From Acidobacteriota bacterium (lineage in GTDB: Bacteria; Acidobacteriota; Vicinamibacteria; Marinacidobacterales; Marinacidobacteraceae): DNA of 61,338 bases. Each line of letters starts with the position of its first letter. Positions within the stretch are counted from its first letter, which is position 1. The stretch is from the NCBI GenBank assembly GCA_022826825.1, contig JAJDUD010000046.1:1-61338 (forward strand). The letters run 5' to 3'. A model generated the notes under the pieces. That model was not told where the DNA came from. It made no database searches and saw nothing but the letters and a program-made list of their open reading frames with translations. Below, in pieces: positions 53,737-61,338 of the stretch. The position numbers and the translations under genes were made by a program.

Positions 53737-54849
53737 CTAGTGCGCGGTCCTCGCGAGGCGGAACCCGAGGAAGTCGTAGCGGACGTCGGGCGGAGTGACG
53801 TTGCGATTCGACGTCCGGGAGTGCCGGGCGGCGCCGACCCAGCAGCCGCCCCGAATCACCCGGCCCGGGCCGGATCTCGGACCCTGCGGATCCGTCACCG
53901 ACCCGCCGCCGTAGTCGCCGTACCAGTCCGCCACCCACTCCACGACGTTCCCCAGCACGTCATGGAGCCCCCACGCGTTGGGCGCCTTTCCCCCCACCGG
54001 ATGCGTCCGGCGGCCACTGGTGCCCCCGTGCCAGGCAATGGCGTTCAGGGCCCCGTAGCGGTCCCCGGTGGTTCCGGCCCGCGCGGCGTACTCCCATTCC
54101 GCCTCCGTCGGCAGCCGGTAGACCTCCCTCCCCTCGTGGGCATTCACCCGGTCGATGAAGTCCTGAACATCGTTCCAGGACACCTCTTCCACCGGGCAGT
54201 GCGCGCACCCGGCGAAGGACGACGGATTGGAACCCATCACCGCCTCCCACTCCGTCTGCGTCACCTCGTACTTCCCAAGCCAGAACCCGCGGCTGATCCG
54301 CACCTCGGTCACGGGCTGTTCGTCGGCAAACGCCTCCGTACTCCGCGAACCCATCCGGAACGTCCCCGGCGGAATCCACACGAACTCCATCCCCGCCGGC
54401 CCCATCGGCGCCGGGCCGACCGGGTCCGCGTCACCGGAAGGCGCGGGCGAGTCCGCCGGCGGGCCGGGGCCGGCCTCGACGTCGTTCAGGAGGCGCAGCG
54501 CCTCGTGGTAGCGCGGCGCCTCCCGGCCCAGCGACTGGAGGTAGGCGGTCACGGCCGCCAGGGCACGTTCCGGCTCCCCGGCCGTGTACCAGGCCTGCGC
54601 GCAGCGCAGACGGTCTTCCAGCGCCGGTTCGATCCCGTGGTCTTTCTCGAGCGCCACGATCCGCTCCATCGCGGCAAGCGCGGCCCGGGCGTCCCCGTCG
54701 TTCACCGCCTGGTCGGCCTGCATGAGGAACCGGTCCAACTGGATCTCCGGGGGCAACTGAGTTGCGGCTCCTTCCGCGGCCAGCGCCACGGCCAACAGGA
54801 TGCCCACAGCGATCCTCTTCCCGAGCCGGATCGCGGGATGTCTCTTCAT
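53737..54849 (-). CDS. Formylglycine-generating-enzyme-like (SUMF1 fold) protein
   Basis: 370 aa. Signal peptide (GILLAVALAAEGAAT), a helical TPR-like part (about 40-130), then an FGE-sulfatase domain: FVWIPPGTFRMGS, GFWLGKYEVTQTEW, PVEEVSWNDV, YRLPTEAEWEYAARAG, DVLGNVVEWVADW and VIRGGCW...GFRLA. The paired active-site cysteines of true FGEs are not in their usual place, though the usual GGSW reads GGCW. A structural or binding role rather than formylglycine formation is likely. The ATG at 54849 is preceded by GGGGAGG. Confidence 0.88.
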   Translation of the reverse strand: MKRHPAIRLGKRIAVGILLAVALAAEGAATQLPPEIQLDRFLMQADQAVNDGDARAALAAMERIVALEKDHGIEPALEDRLRCAQAWYTAGEPERALAAVTAYLQSLGREAPRYHEALRLLNDVEAGPGPPADSPAPSGDADPVGPAPMGPAGMEFVWIPPGTFRMGSRSTEAFADEQPVTEVRISRGFWLGKYEVTQTEWEAVMGSNPSSFAGCAHCPVEEVSWNDVQDFIDRVNAHEGREVYRLPTEAEWEYAARAGTTGDRYGALNAIAWHGGTSGRRTHPVGGKAPNAWGLHDVLGNVVEWVADWYGDYGGGSVTDPQGPRSGPGRVIRGGCWVGAARHSRTSNRNVTPPDVRYDFLGFRLARTAH

Positions 54850-55070
54850 CGTCCACCTCCCCAACGGGGGCCATCACGCCATTGCGCCGGAACGGATCCG
54901 AAGCCCACCAAAAACACAATCACAAAACCTGTTGATGACATCAGGGAGCCTAACGCGCCCGAATCCCGACCGTCCTCACCCGGGCCGGCCCGCCGCGCGG
55001 CGCCTTCCGTCAAGGCACGCTATCCTCACGAAGAACCTTCAAATAGATTGAAATCAAGTATCGGCTCCGG

Positions 55071-55829
55071 GTGATGGGACGGTCGCGCACGACCCGAAAC
55101 AAACTCCTGCCCACTCTGTTGGGCCTGACGGGCGCCGTGTTCGGGTCCATGGTGGGGTACTGCGGTTCCCAAAGGGCAGCCGATGCCAGGAACGAATATC
55201 AGCGGCTCTCCACCGCCTATTCCGGCTACGTGTCGAGTCTGGCCCAGAGCGTGTCCGGCGGGGACCTCTACAGCATGATCGAGGCGCGGGCGAACGTCAT
55301 GCTCTACGGGGATCACGAGGTGCTGGCGAACCTGGCGGCGGGCCGTCTTCCCTGCGAAGACGACTGGTTCCTGAACGTCATTCAGGACCTGCGCCCGCGG
55401 TTCGGCGGTTCCGCCTTCGACCGGGAGACGGCCCGGGACGTTCTCTGCGGCCCGAAGCCCCTGACGGCGAGCTTCGCGGGAATCCCGGCGGCGCACCAGG
55501 GCAAGTTCTTCACCTTCGAAGTGCACTTCAGCGAGCCGCTGCCGCTGAACTACGTGAACCTGCGCGACGAGGGTGCGTTCCGGCTGGCCAACGCGCGCAT
55601 CGTGGAGGCGAAGCGGATCGCGCCTCCGAGCAACCGGCACTGGACGATCACGGTGCTCCCGACGCAGGTCGAGGACATCACCGTCTCGCTCTCGAAGGAC
55701 CGGGCATGCGACGAACCGGGCGCGATCTGCACGGTGCTGGGCAAGAAGCTCTCGAACTCCCCGTGGGCGACGGTCTGCGCCACGTCGTGCCGCACGGGAC
55801 CCGTGGCCGACGCTACGCCGACCCGGTAG
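55071..55829 (+). CDS. Membrane-anchored protein with Ig-like domain
   Basis: Up to 252 aa (GTG 55071 or ATG 55074). One N-terminal helix (LLPTLLGLTGAVFGSMVGYCG), a short helical part, and a C-terminal domain with FFTFEVHFSEPLPLNYVNLRD...RHWTITVLPTQVEDITVSL, which resembles the Ig-like units found in long repeat proteins of soil and sponge bacteria, where the pattern FTFEL.FSE.....Y..LRD is recurrent. Here there is only one unit. Likely exposed outside the cytoplasm. Function unknown. Confidence 0.65.
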   Translation: MMGRSRTTRNKLLPTLLGLTGAVFGSMVGYCGSQRAADARNEYQRLSTAYSGYVSSLAQSVSGGDLYSMIEARANVMLYGDHEVLANLAAGRLPCEDDWFLNVIQDLRPRFGGSAFDRETARDVLCGPKPLTASFAGIPAAHQGKFFTFEVHFSEPLPLNYVNLRDEGAFRLANARIVEAKRIAPPSNRHWTITVLPTQVEDITVSLSKDRACDEPGAICTVLGKKLSNSPWATVCATSCRTGPVADATPTR

Positions 55830-55877
55830 GAAACCCGGCCCGCCGGTGCGGAGGCGATCCGGGGATCACCCCAGCGG

Positions 55878-56312
55878 TCAGGGGGATTGCAGCGGGTGGC
55901 GCCAGCGGAGCCCGGGAAACCGGGCGAAATCGCGGTCGGTCGTGATCCATTCGCACCCGCGCTCGATGGCCAGGGCCGCGAAAAAGGCGTCCGGCACGAG
56001 GTTGCCCTTGGCTCCTGACTCATCGCACAGTCGGCGGAAGATGCGCCAATGGTCGGGACCGGGGGTCACCGCGACGCGATTGGGACGCTCTCGGAGAGCC
56101 TCGGCGAACTGCATGGCGTGCGCCCGTGGGCTCGGTGGTACGAAGACGCGCGGGTGGGTGACAACACGCAGGAAACCGCTGAGGACGAGGTCGCTCAGTC
56201 CGAAAGCGGAGTCGGCGTTGATCGTCGATTCCAGCCACCCCCGATAGTCACCGTGACCCTCCGCCTCTTCGCGGTAGGCATAGACGAGCACATTGACGTC
56301 GGGCAGGATCAC
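55878..56312 (-). CDS. PIN-domain ribonuclease toxin, VapC-like
   Basis: 144 aa. MILPDVNVLVYAYRE (first Asp), SDLVLSGFLRVVTHPRVF (Ser/Glu region), NLVPDAFFAALAIERG and TTDRDFARFPGL provide the PIN acidic residues. Starts within the antitoxin stop (ATGA). The subfamily matches VapC toxins with the HPRVF insert. Confidence 0.87.
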   Translation of the reverse strand: MILPDVNVLVYAYREEAEGHGDYRGWLESTINADSAFGLSDLVLSGFLRVVTHPRVFVPPSPRAHAMQFAEALRERPNRVAVTPGPDHWRIFRRLCDESGAKGNLVPDAFFAALAIERGCEWITTDRDFARFPGLRWRHPLQSP

Positions 56313-56554
56313 GATGTCTCGTTCATCAGGTCGAGCAGCGCCGCCGAGTCGTCCAGATCCACGCCCGGAGCGAGGCCCTGCCCACGAAAGGTCGGCAGCC
56401 GCACGCGACTTGGCCGTTCGGCAGCGCTCGCCGTCCGCGCGAGCCGCTCGCGCAACGCCTCCTCAATCATCGCCGTCAGGCTCATCCCGAGGCGGGCGGC
56501 CTCAGTCTTCACCTCGCGGAGGAGGGGTTCGTCCAGGCGGACGGTGGTTCTCAT
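56309..56554 (-). CDS. CopG-type ribbon-helix-helix antitoxin
   Basis: 81 aa from ATG 56554 (ATG 56560 and TTG 56563 also in frame). MRTTVRLDEPLLREVKTEAARLGMSLTAMIEEALRERL is a classic RHH domain, followed by an acidic tail. Start lies within a few bases of a promoter -10 box, so the transcript may have almost no leader. Overlaps the toxin gene (ATGA). Confidence 0.85.
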   Translation of the reverse strand: MRTTVRLDEPLLREVKTEAARLGMSLTAMIEEALRERLARTASAAERPSRVRLPTFRGQGLAPGVDLDDSAALLDLMNETS

Positions 56555-56563
56555 GGGCATCAA

Positions 56564-56592
56564 TATATATTAGCAGTATGTCAATATGTCAC
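56564..56592 (-). promoter_or_regulatory. AT-rich promoter of the third VapBC pair
   Basis: On the minus strand GTGACA (56592-56587), 17 bases, TATATA (56569-56564); TTGACA also occurs at 56584-56579. This is one of the few clear sigma-70-like arrangements in the window. The direct repeat of TGACATAtTGACATA suggests an operator for the antitoxin. Confidence 0.5.
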
Positions 56593-56646
56593 TCCTGTCG
56601 ACTCGAGCGTTCTGTCGTACTCTTCGCGGTCGAGGAACCAACCGCC

Positions 56647-57159
56647 ATGACGAATACCCTGCGTTACCTGGCCCTGTCGCTCCTGGGCCTTGCTCTGTTT
56701 GCCGCGCCCACCGCCGCCGAGAGCGACGTCGCCGACGTCGCCTCGCTGCAGGCGACCTTCGAGACCGCGGTCGCGGCCCTCAACGGCGGGAACCTCGACG
56801 GCTTTCTGGACACCGTCCACGAGGAGGCGCTCTCGTTCTACGCCTGCGGTCCGACCTCGGGGAAGCAGGGACGGGAAGCCTGCGCCATCGACTGGAACCT
56901 CTTCTTCAACAACACCACCGGGGCCGAGTTCCAGACCAGCCGGGAGCAGTACCGGGTCATCGGCGGCACCGGGATCGCCTACGGCGCGTACGCGCTCTCC
57001 GTCCTCTACGACGGCAAGGAGCGGATGACCGTCCACGAAGGCCGCTACACGATGACCTACATCCACGTGGACGGCCGCTGGCAGATCATCATGCAGCACA
57101 ACACGCCGGCCGGCGACGACCCGCAGCCGGTGCGGAGCCTGCGTCAGCCCGGCCGCTGA
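56647..57159 (+). CDS. Secreted SnoaL/NTF2-like protein
   Basis: 170 aa. Signal peptide (LALSLLGLALFAAPTAAES), then a cone-shaped NTF2-like domain: LQATFETAVAALNGGNLDGFLDTVHEEALSF, and the C-terminal strand HVDGRWQIIMQHNTP. The DUF4440/SnoaL family includes many secreted proteins of unknown ligand. Converges with the next minus-strand gene with a 16-base overlap. Confidence 0.82.
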   Translation: MTNTLRYLALSLLGLALFAAPTAAESDVADVASLQATFETAVAALNGGNLDGFLDTVHEEALSFYACGPTSGKQGREACAIDWNLFFNNTTGAEFQTSREQYRVIGGTGIAYGAYALSVLYDGKERMTVHEGRYTMTYIHVDGRWQIIMQHNTPAGDDPQPVRSLRQPGR

Positions 57160-57500
57160 TCGATCGCGTCCGCCACTTCCGTCAGGAAGTCCGCGGCGCG
57201 CGCCGGGCCGAGCCCCTCCAGGTAGGCCTCGAGCTGTTCCCGGCTCCAGCCGGAGTCCGGGGCGTGGTCCGCGACCATCTCCGCGGCCAGCGCGATGAGC
57301 GGCGCACCCCCGGCGTGGGCGCCGTCGGCAACCCGGTAGGCGCGCTCGAAACCCTCGACGAACGGCTGGGAGGGCGAGAGCGCCTGGATCTCGTCGCTGA
57401 GCCGGCGCAGCTCCGGGGCCAGCTCGCCGGCCTCCGGATTCGCGCGCAGGCTCCGCGCGACCGACTCGAACACTTCGCCGAAGCGGGCGCTGGCCTTCAT
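57144..57500 (-). CDS. Small helical protein of unknown function
   Basis: 118 aa, all-helical by appearance (FGEVFESVARSLRANPEAGELAPELRRL...), no family recognised. Regular amphipathic spacing and an ATG at 57500 support coding. Stands alone, between the SnoaL-like gene and the ABC operon. Confidence 0.6.
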   Translation of the reverse strand: MKASARFGEVFESVARSLRANPEAGELAPELRRLSDEIQALSPSQPFVEGFERAYRVADGAHAGGAPLIALAAEMVADHAPDSGWSREQLEAYLEGLGPARAADFLTEVADAIDQRPG

Positions 57501-57610
57501 GCCCCTATTGTGGCCCGCGCGGCCCGCGGGCGGAACGTCCGCATGACATCCGTTACGTACGTTCCTGCGGTATCGTCGCCGCCGTCTGCGCGTCCGCCAG
57601 GGAGGTGCTC

Positions 57611-58720
57611 GTGGGGCCGAACGACGCGACCTACGTCGAGTTCGAGGGGGTTTCGAAGACCTACGACGGGGTGACTCCCGTCGTGGACGGGCTCGACCTC
57701 CAGGTCCGGAAGGGCGAGTTCCTGACCCTCCTCGGCCCTTCGGGGTCCGGCAAGACGACCTGCCTGATGATGCTGGCCGGGTTCGAAGCGCCCACCGCCG
57801 GCGCCATCCGGATCCGGGGCCGCCCCATCGGCGACCTGCCGCCCCGGAAACGGGGCATCGGGATGGTCTTCCAGAACTACGCGCTCTTCCCGCACCTGAC
57901 GGTGGGGCAGAACCTGTCCTTCCCGCTCGAGGTGCGCGGGGTGGACCCGGAGGACGTTCGCAAACGGGTGGCGCGCGCCCTCGGCCTCGTCCGTCTCGAG
58001 GGCTACGAGAACCGCAGGACCACCCAGCTCTCCGGCGGCCAGCAGCAGCGCGTCGCGATCGCCCGCGCGCTGGTGTTCGAGCCCGACCTCGTGCTCATGG
58101 ACGAGCCGCTGGGCGCGCTCGACCGCCGGCTCCGCGAGGAGATGCAGTACGAGATCCGGCGCATCCAGCGCACGCTGGGGATCACCTGCATCTACGTGAC
58201 CCACGACCAGCAGGAGGCGATGGTGCTCTCGGACCGGGTCGCGGTGTTCCACGACGGCCGCCTGCAGCAGATCGCCACCCCGGAAGGCCTCTACGAGGAA
58301 CCGATGCGGAACTTCGTGGCCCGCTTCATCGGTGAGAACAACCGCCTCTCCGGCCGGATCGAGAGCATCGACGGCGCCGTCTGCGGCGTGCGGGTCGGCG
58401 ACGCGGTGATCCGGGCGCTGCGGGTGGCGCCCGGGGAGGTCGGGGAACTGACGACCCTTTCCATCCGCCCGGAGCGGGTCGGGCTGGCCCCCGAACCGGG
58501 CCTCTTCGCCAACGAGTTCGAGGGCCGTGTCGAGGACCTGACCTTCCTCGGCGACCACCTGCGGGTGGTGGTGAGCGTGCTCGGTTCGGACGACTTCATC
58601 GTGAAGATCCCGAACGTCGTCGGCCACGGCGCGGTGATCCCCGGGGACCGGGTCCGCATCGGCTGGACCCCCACCGACTGCCGGGCCCTCGACCACGAGC
58701 CCGAATCGGCCCCGCCGTGA
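57611..58720 (+). CDS. potA: Polyamine-type ABC transporter ATPase
   Basis: 369 aa from GTG 57611, with GGAGG 5 bases upstream (a GTG at 57605 is the alternative). Walker A GPSGSGKTT, Q-loop FQNYALFPHL, signature QLSGGQQQRVAIARAL, Walker B VLMDEPLGALD and the H-loop VTHDQQEAM, followed by a C-terminal TOBE domain (ANEFEGRVEDLTFLGDHLRVVV). This is the PotA/spermidine-putrescine branch. First gene of an overlapping operon (GTGA) with a binding protein and permease. Confidence 0.88.
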   Translation: MGPNDATYVEFEGVSKTYDGVTPVVDGLDLQVRKGEFLTLLGPSGSGKTTCLMMLAGFEAPTAGAIRIRGRPIGDLPPRKRGIGMVFQNYALFPHLTVGQNLSFPLEVRGVDPEDVRKRVARALGLVRLEGYENRRTTQLSGGQQQRVAIARALVFEPDLVLMDEPLGALDRRLREEMQYEIRRIQRTLGITCIYVTHDQQEAMVLSDRVAVFHDGRLQQIATPEGLYEEPMRNFVARFIGENNRLSGRIESIDGAVCGVRVGDAVIRALRVAPGEVGELTTLSIRPERVGLAPEPGLFANEFEGRVEDLTFLGDHLRVVVSVLGSDDFIVKIPNVVGHGAVIPGDRVRIGWTPTDCRALDHEPESAPP

Positions 58721-59823
58721 GCGACGCGGGCCGTGAGCACGCGGCGCCGCGAGCCCTCGCGGCGGCCGCTCTGGTGACGGGCATCGCCTGCGGCGGCGAG
58801 CCGCCGAGCGGCTCGCTGACCGCCGTTTCCTGGGGCGGGGCCTATGCGCGCGCGGTCACCAAGGCGCACTACGAACCGTTCGAGGCGGCCACCGGGATCA
58901 CCCTCGGCCGGGAGGACTACAACGGTGGACTCGCCGAGATCCGCACCCAGGTGGACACCGGAAACGTCCACTGGGACGTGGTGGACCTGGAGGCGTTCGA
59001 CGCGGTGCGGGGTTGCGACGAGGGACTTCTGGAACTGATTCCGGCCGACCTCCTTGAGCCCGGCGCCGAGGGCTCTCCCGCCGCCGAGGACTTCTGGCCG
59101 GAGGCGCTCTCCGACTGCGGCGTGGGAACCGTCTTCTACTCCACGGTGGTCGCCTACCACGCGGACCGTTTCCCCGGCCAGCAGCCGGCGCGGCTGGACG
59201 ATTTCTTCGATCTGGAGCGGTTTCCCGGGCGCCGGGGCATGCGGCGCAGCCCGCTCACCAACCTGGAGTTCGCCCTCCTCGCCGACGGGGTGCCGACGGA
59301 CGCGGTGTACGCCGTCCTCGACACCGAAGAGGGCATGGACCGGGCGTTTTCGAAGCTGGAGACGATCCGGGATCAGGTCGTCTGGTGGGAGGCCGGCGCC
59401 CAGCCGCCGCAGATGCTCGCGGACGCCGAGGTGGTGATGTCCACCGCCTACAACGGCCGGATCTTCAACGCCCAGGTCCTCGAGAACCAGCCGTTCGTCA
59501 TCGTGTGGGACGGCCAGGTGCTGGACATCGGCCAGACCGGGATCGTGGCCGGCACCCCCAACCTGAGGGAGGCGCTGGAGTTCCTGCGCTTTTCCTCCTC
59601 GGCCGAGTCCATGGCGAAGCTCGCCGGGGAGATCGCCTACAGCCCCACCCGGCGCTCGGCGCTGCCGCTGGTCACGACCCACCGCGAGACCGGCGTTGCC
59701 ATGCTGCCGCACCTGCCCACCAGCCCGCAGAACGTCGGACGGGTCCTGACCAGCGACACGCTCTGGTGGAGCGACCACCTCGACGAGGTGAACGAGCGCT
59801 TCAGCGCCTGGCTCGCCCGATGA
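58717..59823 (+). CDS. potD: Polyamine-type ABC transporter binding lipoprotein
   Basis: 368 aa from GTG 58717, overlapping the ATPase gene. Lipobox TGIAC, then a type-2 periplasmic binding protein fold: SLTAVSWGGAYARAVTKAHYEPFEAATGI, WDVVDLEAFDA, YSTVVAYHADRFPG and STAYNGRIFNAQ. The GG-A/Y start is typical of PotD/PotF-like proteins. The ligand (polyamine, betaine or other cation) is not established. It delivers the ligand to the permease encoded next. Confidence 0.85.
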   Translation: MSDAGREHAAPRALAAAALVTGIACGGEPPSGSLTAVSWGGAYARAVTKAHYEPFEAATGITLGREDYNGGLAEIRTQVDTGNVHWDVVDLEAFDAVRGCDEGLLELIPADLLEPGAEGSPAAEDFWPEALSDCGVGTVFYSTVVAYHADRFPGQQPARLDDFFDLERFPGRRGMRRSPLTNLEFALLADGVPTDAVYAVLDTEEGMDRAFSKLETIRDQVVWWEAGAQPPQMLADAEVVMSTAYNGRIFNAQVLENQPFVIVWDGQVLDIGQTGIVAGTPNLREALEFLRFSSSAESMAKLAGEIAYSPTRRSALPLVTTHRETGVAMLPHLPTSPQNVGRVLTSDTLWWSDHLDEVNERFSAWLAR

Positions 59824-61031
59824 CGGAGCGGCGGACGGTCGGCCCGCCGGCCCGGACCCGGCTCCGCGCGGCCGGGCTCACCCTCCCGCTGGTGGCGTTC
59901 GTGGGGTTCTCGTTCCTGTTCCCGCTCGGGACCATGCTGTCCCGGAGCGTCTACGACCCCTTGGTCGCCGACACGCTCCCGGAGACGCTCGCCCTCCTCG
60001 AGGCATGGGACGGGGAACGCCTGCCCGGCGAACCGGTCTTCGCGGCGGCCGCGCGGGAACTCGAGGCGGCGCTCGAGGGCCGGCTCGCCGGCCGGCTCGG
60101 CGGGCGGGTGAACCGGGTGGCGAGCGGCATGCGCAGCGTGATCGTGCGCGGCGCCCGGGCCGCCGCGGAGGCGCCGGCGGCCACCGCCCGGGAGACCCTG
60201 ATCGGCGGACATCCCGCCTGGGGCGAGCCGGCCACCTGGCGGGCGATCCGCACCGCCGGGGAGCGCTTCACCGCGCGCCACTACTTGCGGGCGCTGGACC
60301 TCGACCGGGACGCCGGCGGGTCCATCGTGCGCCAGCCCGAGGAACTCCGCATCTACGTCCCGCTGCTCCTCCGGACCCTCATGGTGAGCCTGGCGGTCAC
60401 CCTGCTCTGCCTGCTGCTCGGGTACCCGATCGCCCACCTGATCGCGAACGCGCCGCCGCGCCGCGCCCGCTGGCTGATCCTGCTGGTCCTGGTCCCGTTC
60501 TGGACCTCGCTGCTGGTGAGGACCACCGCCTGGATCGTGCTCCTCCAGACCCACGGGGTGCTCAACAGCCTGCTGGTCGGCCTCGGGATCGTCGCCGACG
60601 ACGGGCGGATCGCCATGATCTACAACATGACCGGCACGCTGGTCGCGATGACCCACGTGCTGCTGCCGTTCATGGTCCTGCCGCTCTACTCGGTGATGCG
60701 GACCATCCCGCCGCACTTCCTGCGGGCCGCGTCGTCGCTGGGCGCGAACCGCCGCCAGTCGTTCTTCCGGGTCTACTGGCCGCTCACCCTGCCGGGGACG
60801 GCGGCGGGCTCGCTGCTCGTCTTCATCCTGGCGATCGGCTACTACATCACCCCGGCCCTGGTCGGCGGATCGAGCGGACAGCTCTTCTCCAACATGATCG
60901 CCTTCCACATGCAGACCTCCCTCAACTGGGGGCTCGCCGCCGCGCTCGGCGGGATCCTGTTCGTGGTGGTCGGCGCGCTCTACGTGGTCTACGACCGGCT
61001 GGTCGGCGCCTCCAGCCTGAAGCTCGGGTAA
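59820..61031 (+). CDS. potB: Polyamine-type ABC transporter permease, first subunit
   Basis: 403 aa, ATG 59820 (ATGA overlap with the binding protein gene). One N-terminal membrane helix, a large insert of about 140 residues outside the membrane (about 50-185), then five helices and the EAA-type loop RAASSLGANRRQSFFRVYWPLTLPG for ATPase contact. The partner permease (PotC-type) is not found before the window ends; a composite repeat copy follows instead. Confidence 0.87.
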   Translation: MTERRTVGPPARTRLRAAGLTLPLVAFVGFSFLFPLGTMLSRSVYDPLVADTLPETLALLEAWDGERLPGEPVFAAAARELEAALEGRLAGRLGGRVNRVASGMRSVIVRGARAAAEAPAATARETLIGGHPAWGEPATWRAIRTAGERFTARHYLRALDLDRDAGGSIVRQPEELRIYVPLLLRTLMVSLAVTLLCLLLGYPIAHLIANAPPRRARWLILLVLVPFWTSLLVRTTAWIVLLQTHGVLNSLLVGLGIVADDGRIAMIYNMTGTLVAMTHVLLPFMVLPLYSVMRTIPPHFLRAASSLGANRRQSFFRVYWPLTLPGTAAGSLLVFILAIGYYITPALVGGSSGQLFSNMIAFHMQTSLNWGLAAALGGILFVVVGALYVVYDRLVGASSLKLG

Positions 61032-61070
61032 GCGGCCGTGAAGAGAGTCGAGCGCCGTCCGGGAGCGCCG

Positions 61071-61337
61071 CCAGTTGCTGTGAAAATGCACAACCCGCCC
61101 GATGAAGAGGACGGCAAGGAGCGCCGGTCTTCAGACCGGCATCGCGGCCGCAGGCCGCGAAACACCCGGCGCCATCGCGCCACAATGCGGGGACCCCAAA
61201 CGAAGACGGCGAAAGCGGAGTACGCGCGCGCCGTTGTCGTCGCGCCATTCCCTTTGACGGGGGCGCCATGCGGCGCAATGAAGCCCAGGAGTTTCGCCCG
61301 CTGCGCGGGCGATGCCGGTCTGAAGACCGGCGCTCCT
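61071..61337. repeat. Composite repeat, copy 6, core inverted
   Basis: CAGTTGCTGTGAAAATGCA module at 61071-61090, then the core 61117-61337 with GGCCG-type end on the left and GCCCG-type on the right. In copies 1, 4 and 5 the CAGCAACTG module sits beside the GCCCG-type end; here it sits beside the other end. The core therefore appears inverted between its hairpins. The window ends one base after it. Confidence 0.8.
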
Positions 61338-61338
61338 A

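Overview
This window is a very GC-rich bacterial chromosome segment. Coding regions alternate with an unusual load of hairpin-rich intergenic repeats. The gene content (CBM9-like/DUF5916 barrel proteins, S9 peptidase, PhoD, a PQQ dehydrogenase operon, PYROXD2/CrtI-like oxidoreductases, many PIN/VapB modules, many lipoproteins) is typical of large-genome heterotrophs such as Acidobacteriota or Gemmatimonadota. That placement is an inference; no rRNA or tRNA gene is visible here.

Layout. 0.2-4.6 kb: alpha/beta hydrolase and methyltransferase pair, a DUF4143-type ATPase, and a Deinococcus-type RNA ligase. 4.8-7.2 kb: a Rieske oxygenase and GcvT-fold pair, probably an N- or S-demethylation module. 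7.2-7.9 kb: a VapBC pair with a 38-bp palindrome over its start codon. 8-11.5 kb: an overlapping diheme cytochrome c, quinoprotein dehydrogenase and YVTN propeller operon. 11.8-15.6 kb: a Cu/Zn SOD lipoprotein and two further ATPases of the DUF4143/DUF234 class. 16-20.6 kb: two tandem phytoene-dehydrogenase-like flavoproteins and a divergent Nramp-like transporter. 21-30 kb: RecQ, a metallo-beta-lactamase-fold lipoprotein, a retropepsin-like lipoprotein, a coiled-coil protein and an S9 peptidase. 31-36.7 kb: amine-oxidase-like flavoprotein, PhoD, a frameshifted VapBC, a GGCT-like protein and a cyclophilin.

36.7-51.8 kb is the most interesting part. A complete NHLM/NHLP-type peptide export cassette (HlyD-like adaptor, C39 peptidase-ABC exporter, second ABC exporter) is followed by one tiny acidic peptide gene with a near-textbook double-glycine leader and no recognisable modifying enzyme. 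The cassette lies between two full-length DUF5916 paralogues, and DUF5916 fragments are scattered downstream. A lower-GC patch (50-53.4 kb) carries a membrane protein, a MazE-like antitoxin gene with an in-frame stop, and a patatin-like lipase. 53.7-61 kb: an FGE-like lipoprotein, an Ig-like-domain protein, another VapBC, and a polyamine-type ABC operon whose second permease is not present before the window ends.

Intergenic DNA carries a composite repeat. A core of about 220 bp (six copies) is bounded by inverted hairpin ends of the form GCCGGTCT-GA-AGACCGGC and is often flanked by two further conserved modules. Stem changes are compensatory between copies, and in one copy the core is inverted relative to its flank. 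No transposase for it lies in the window.
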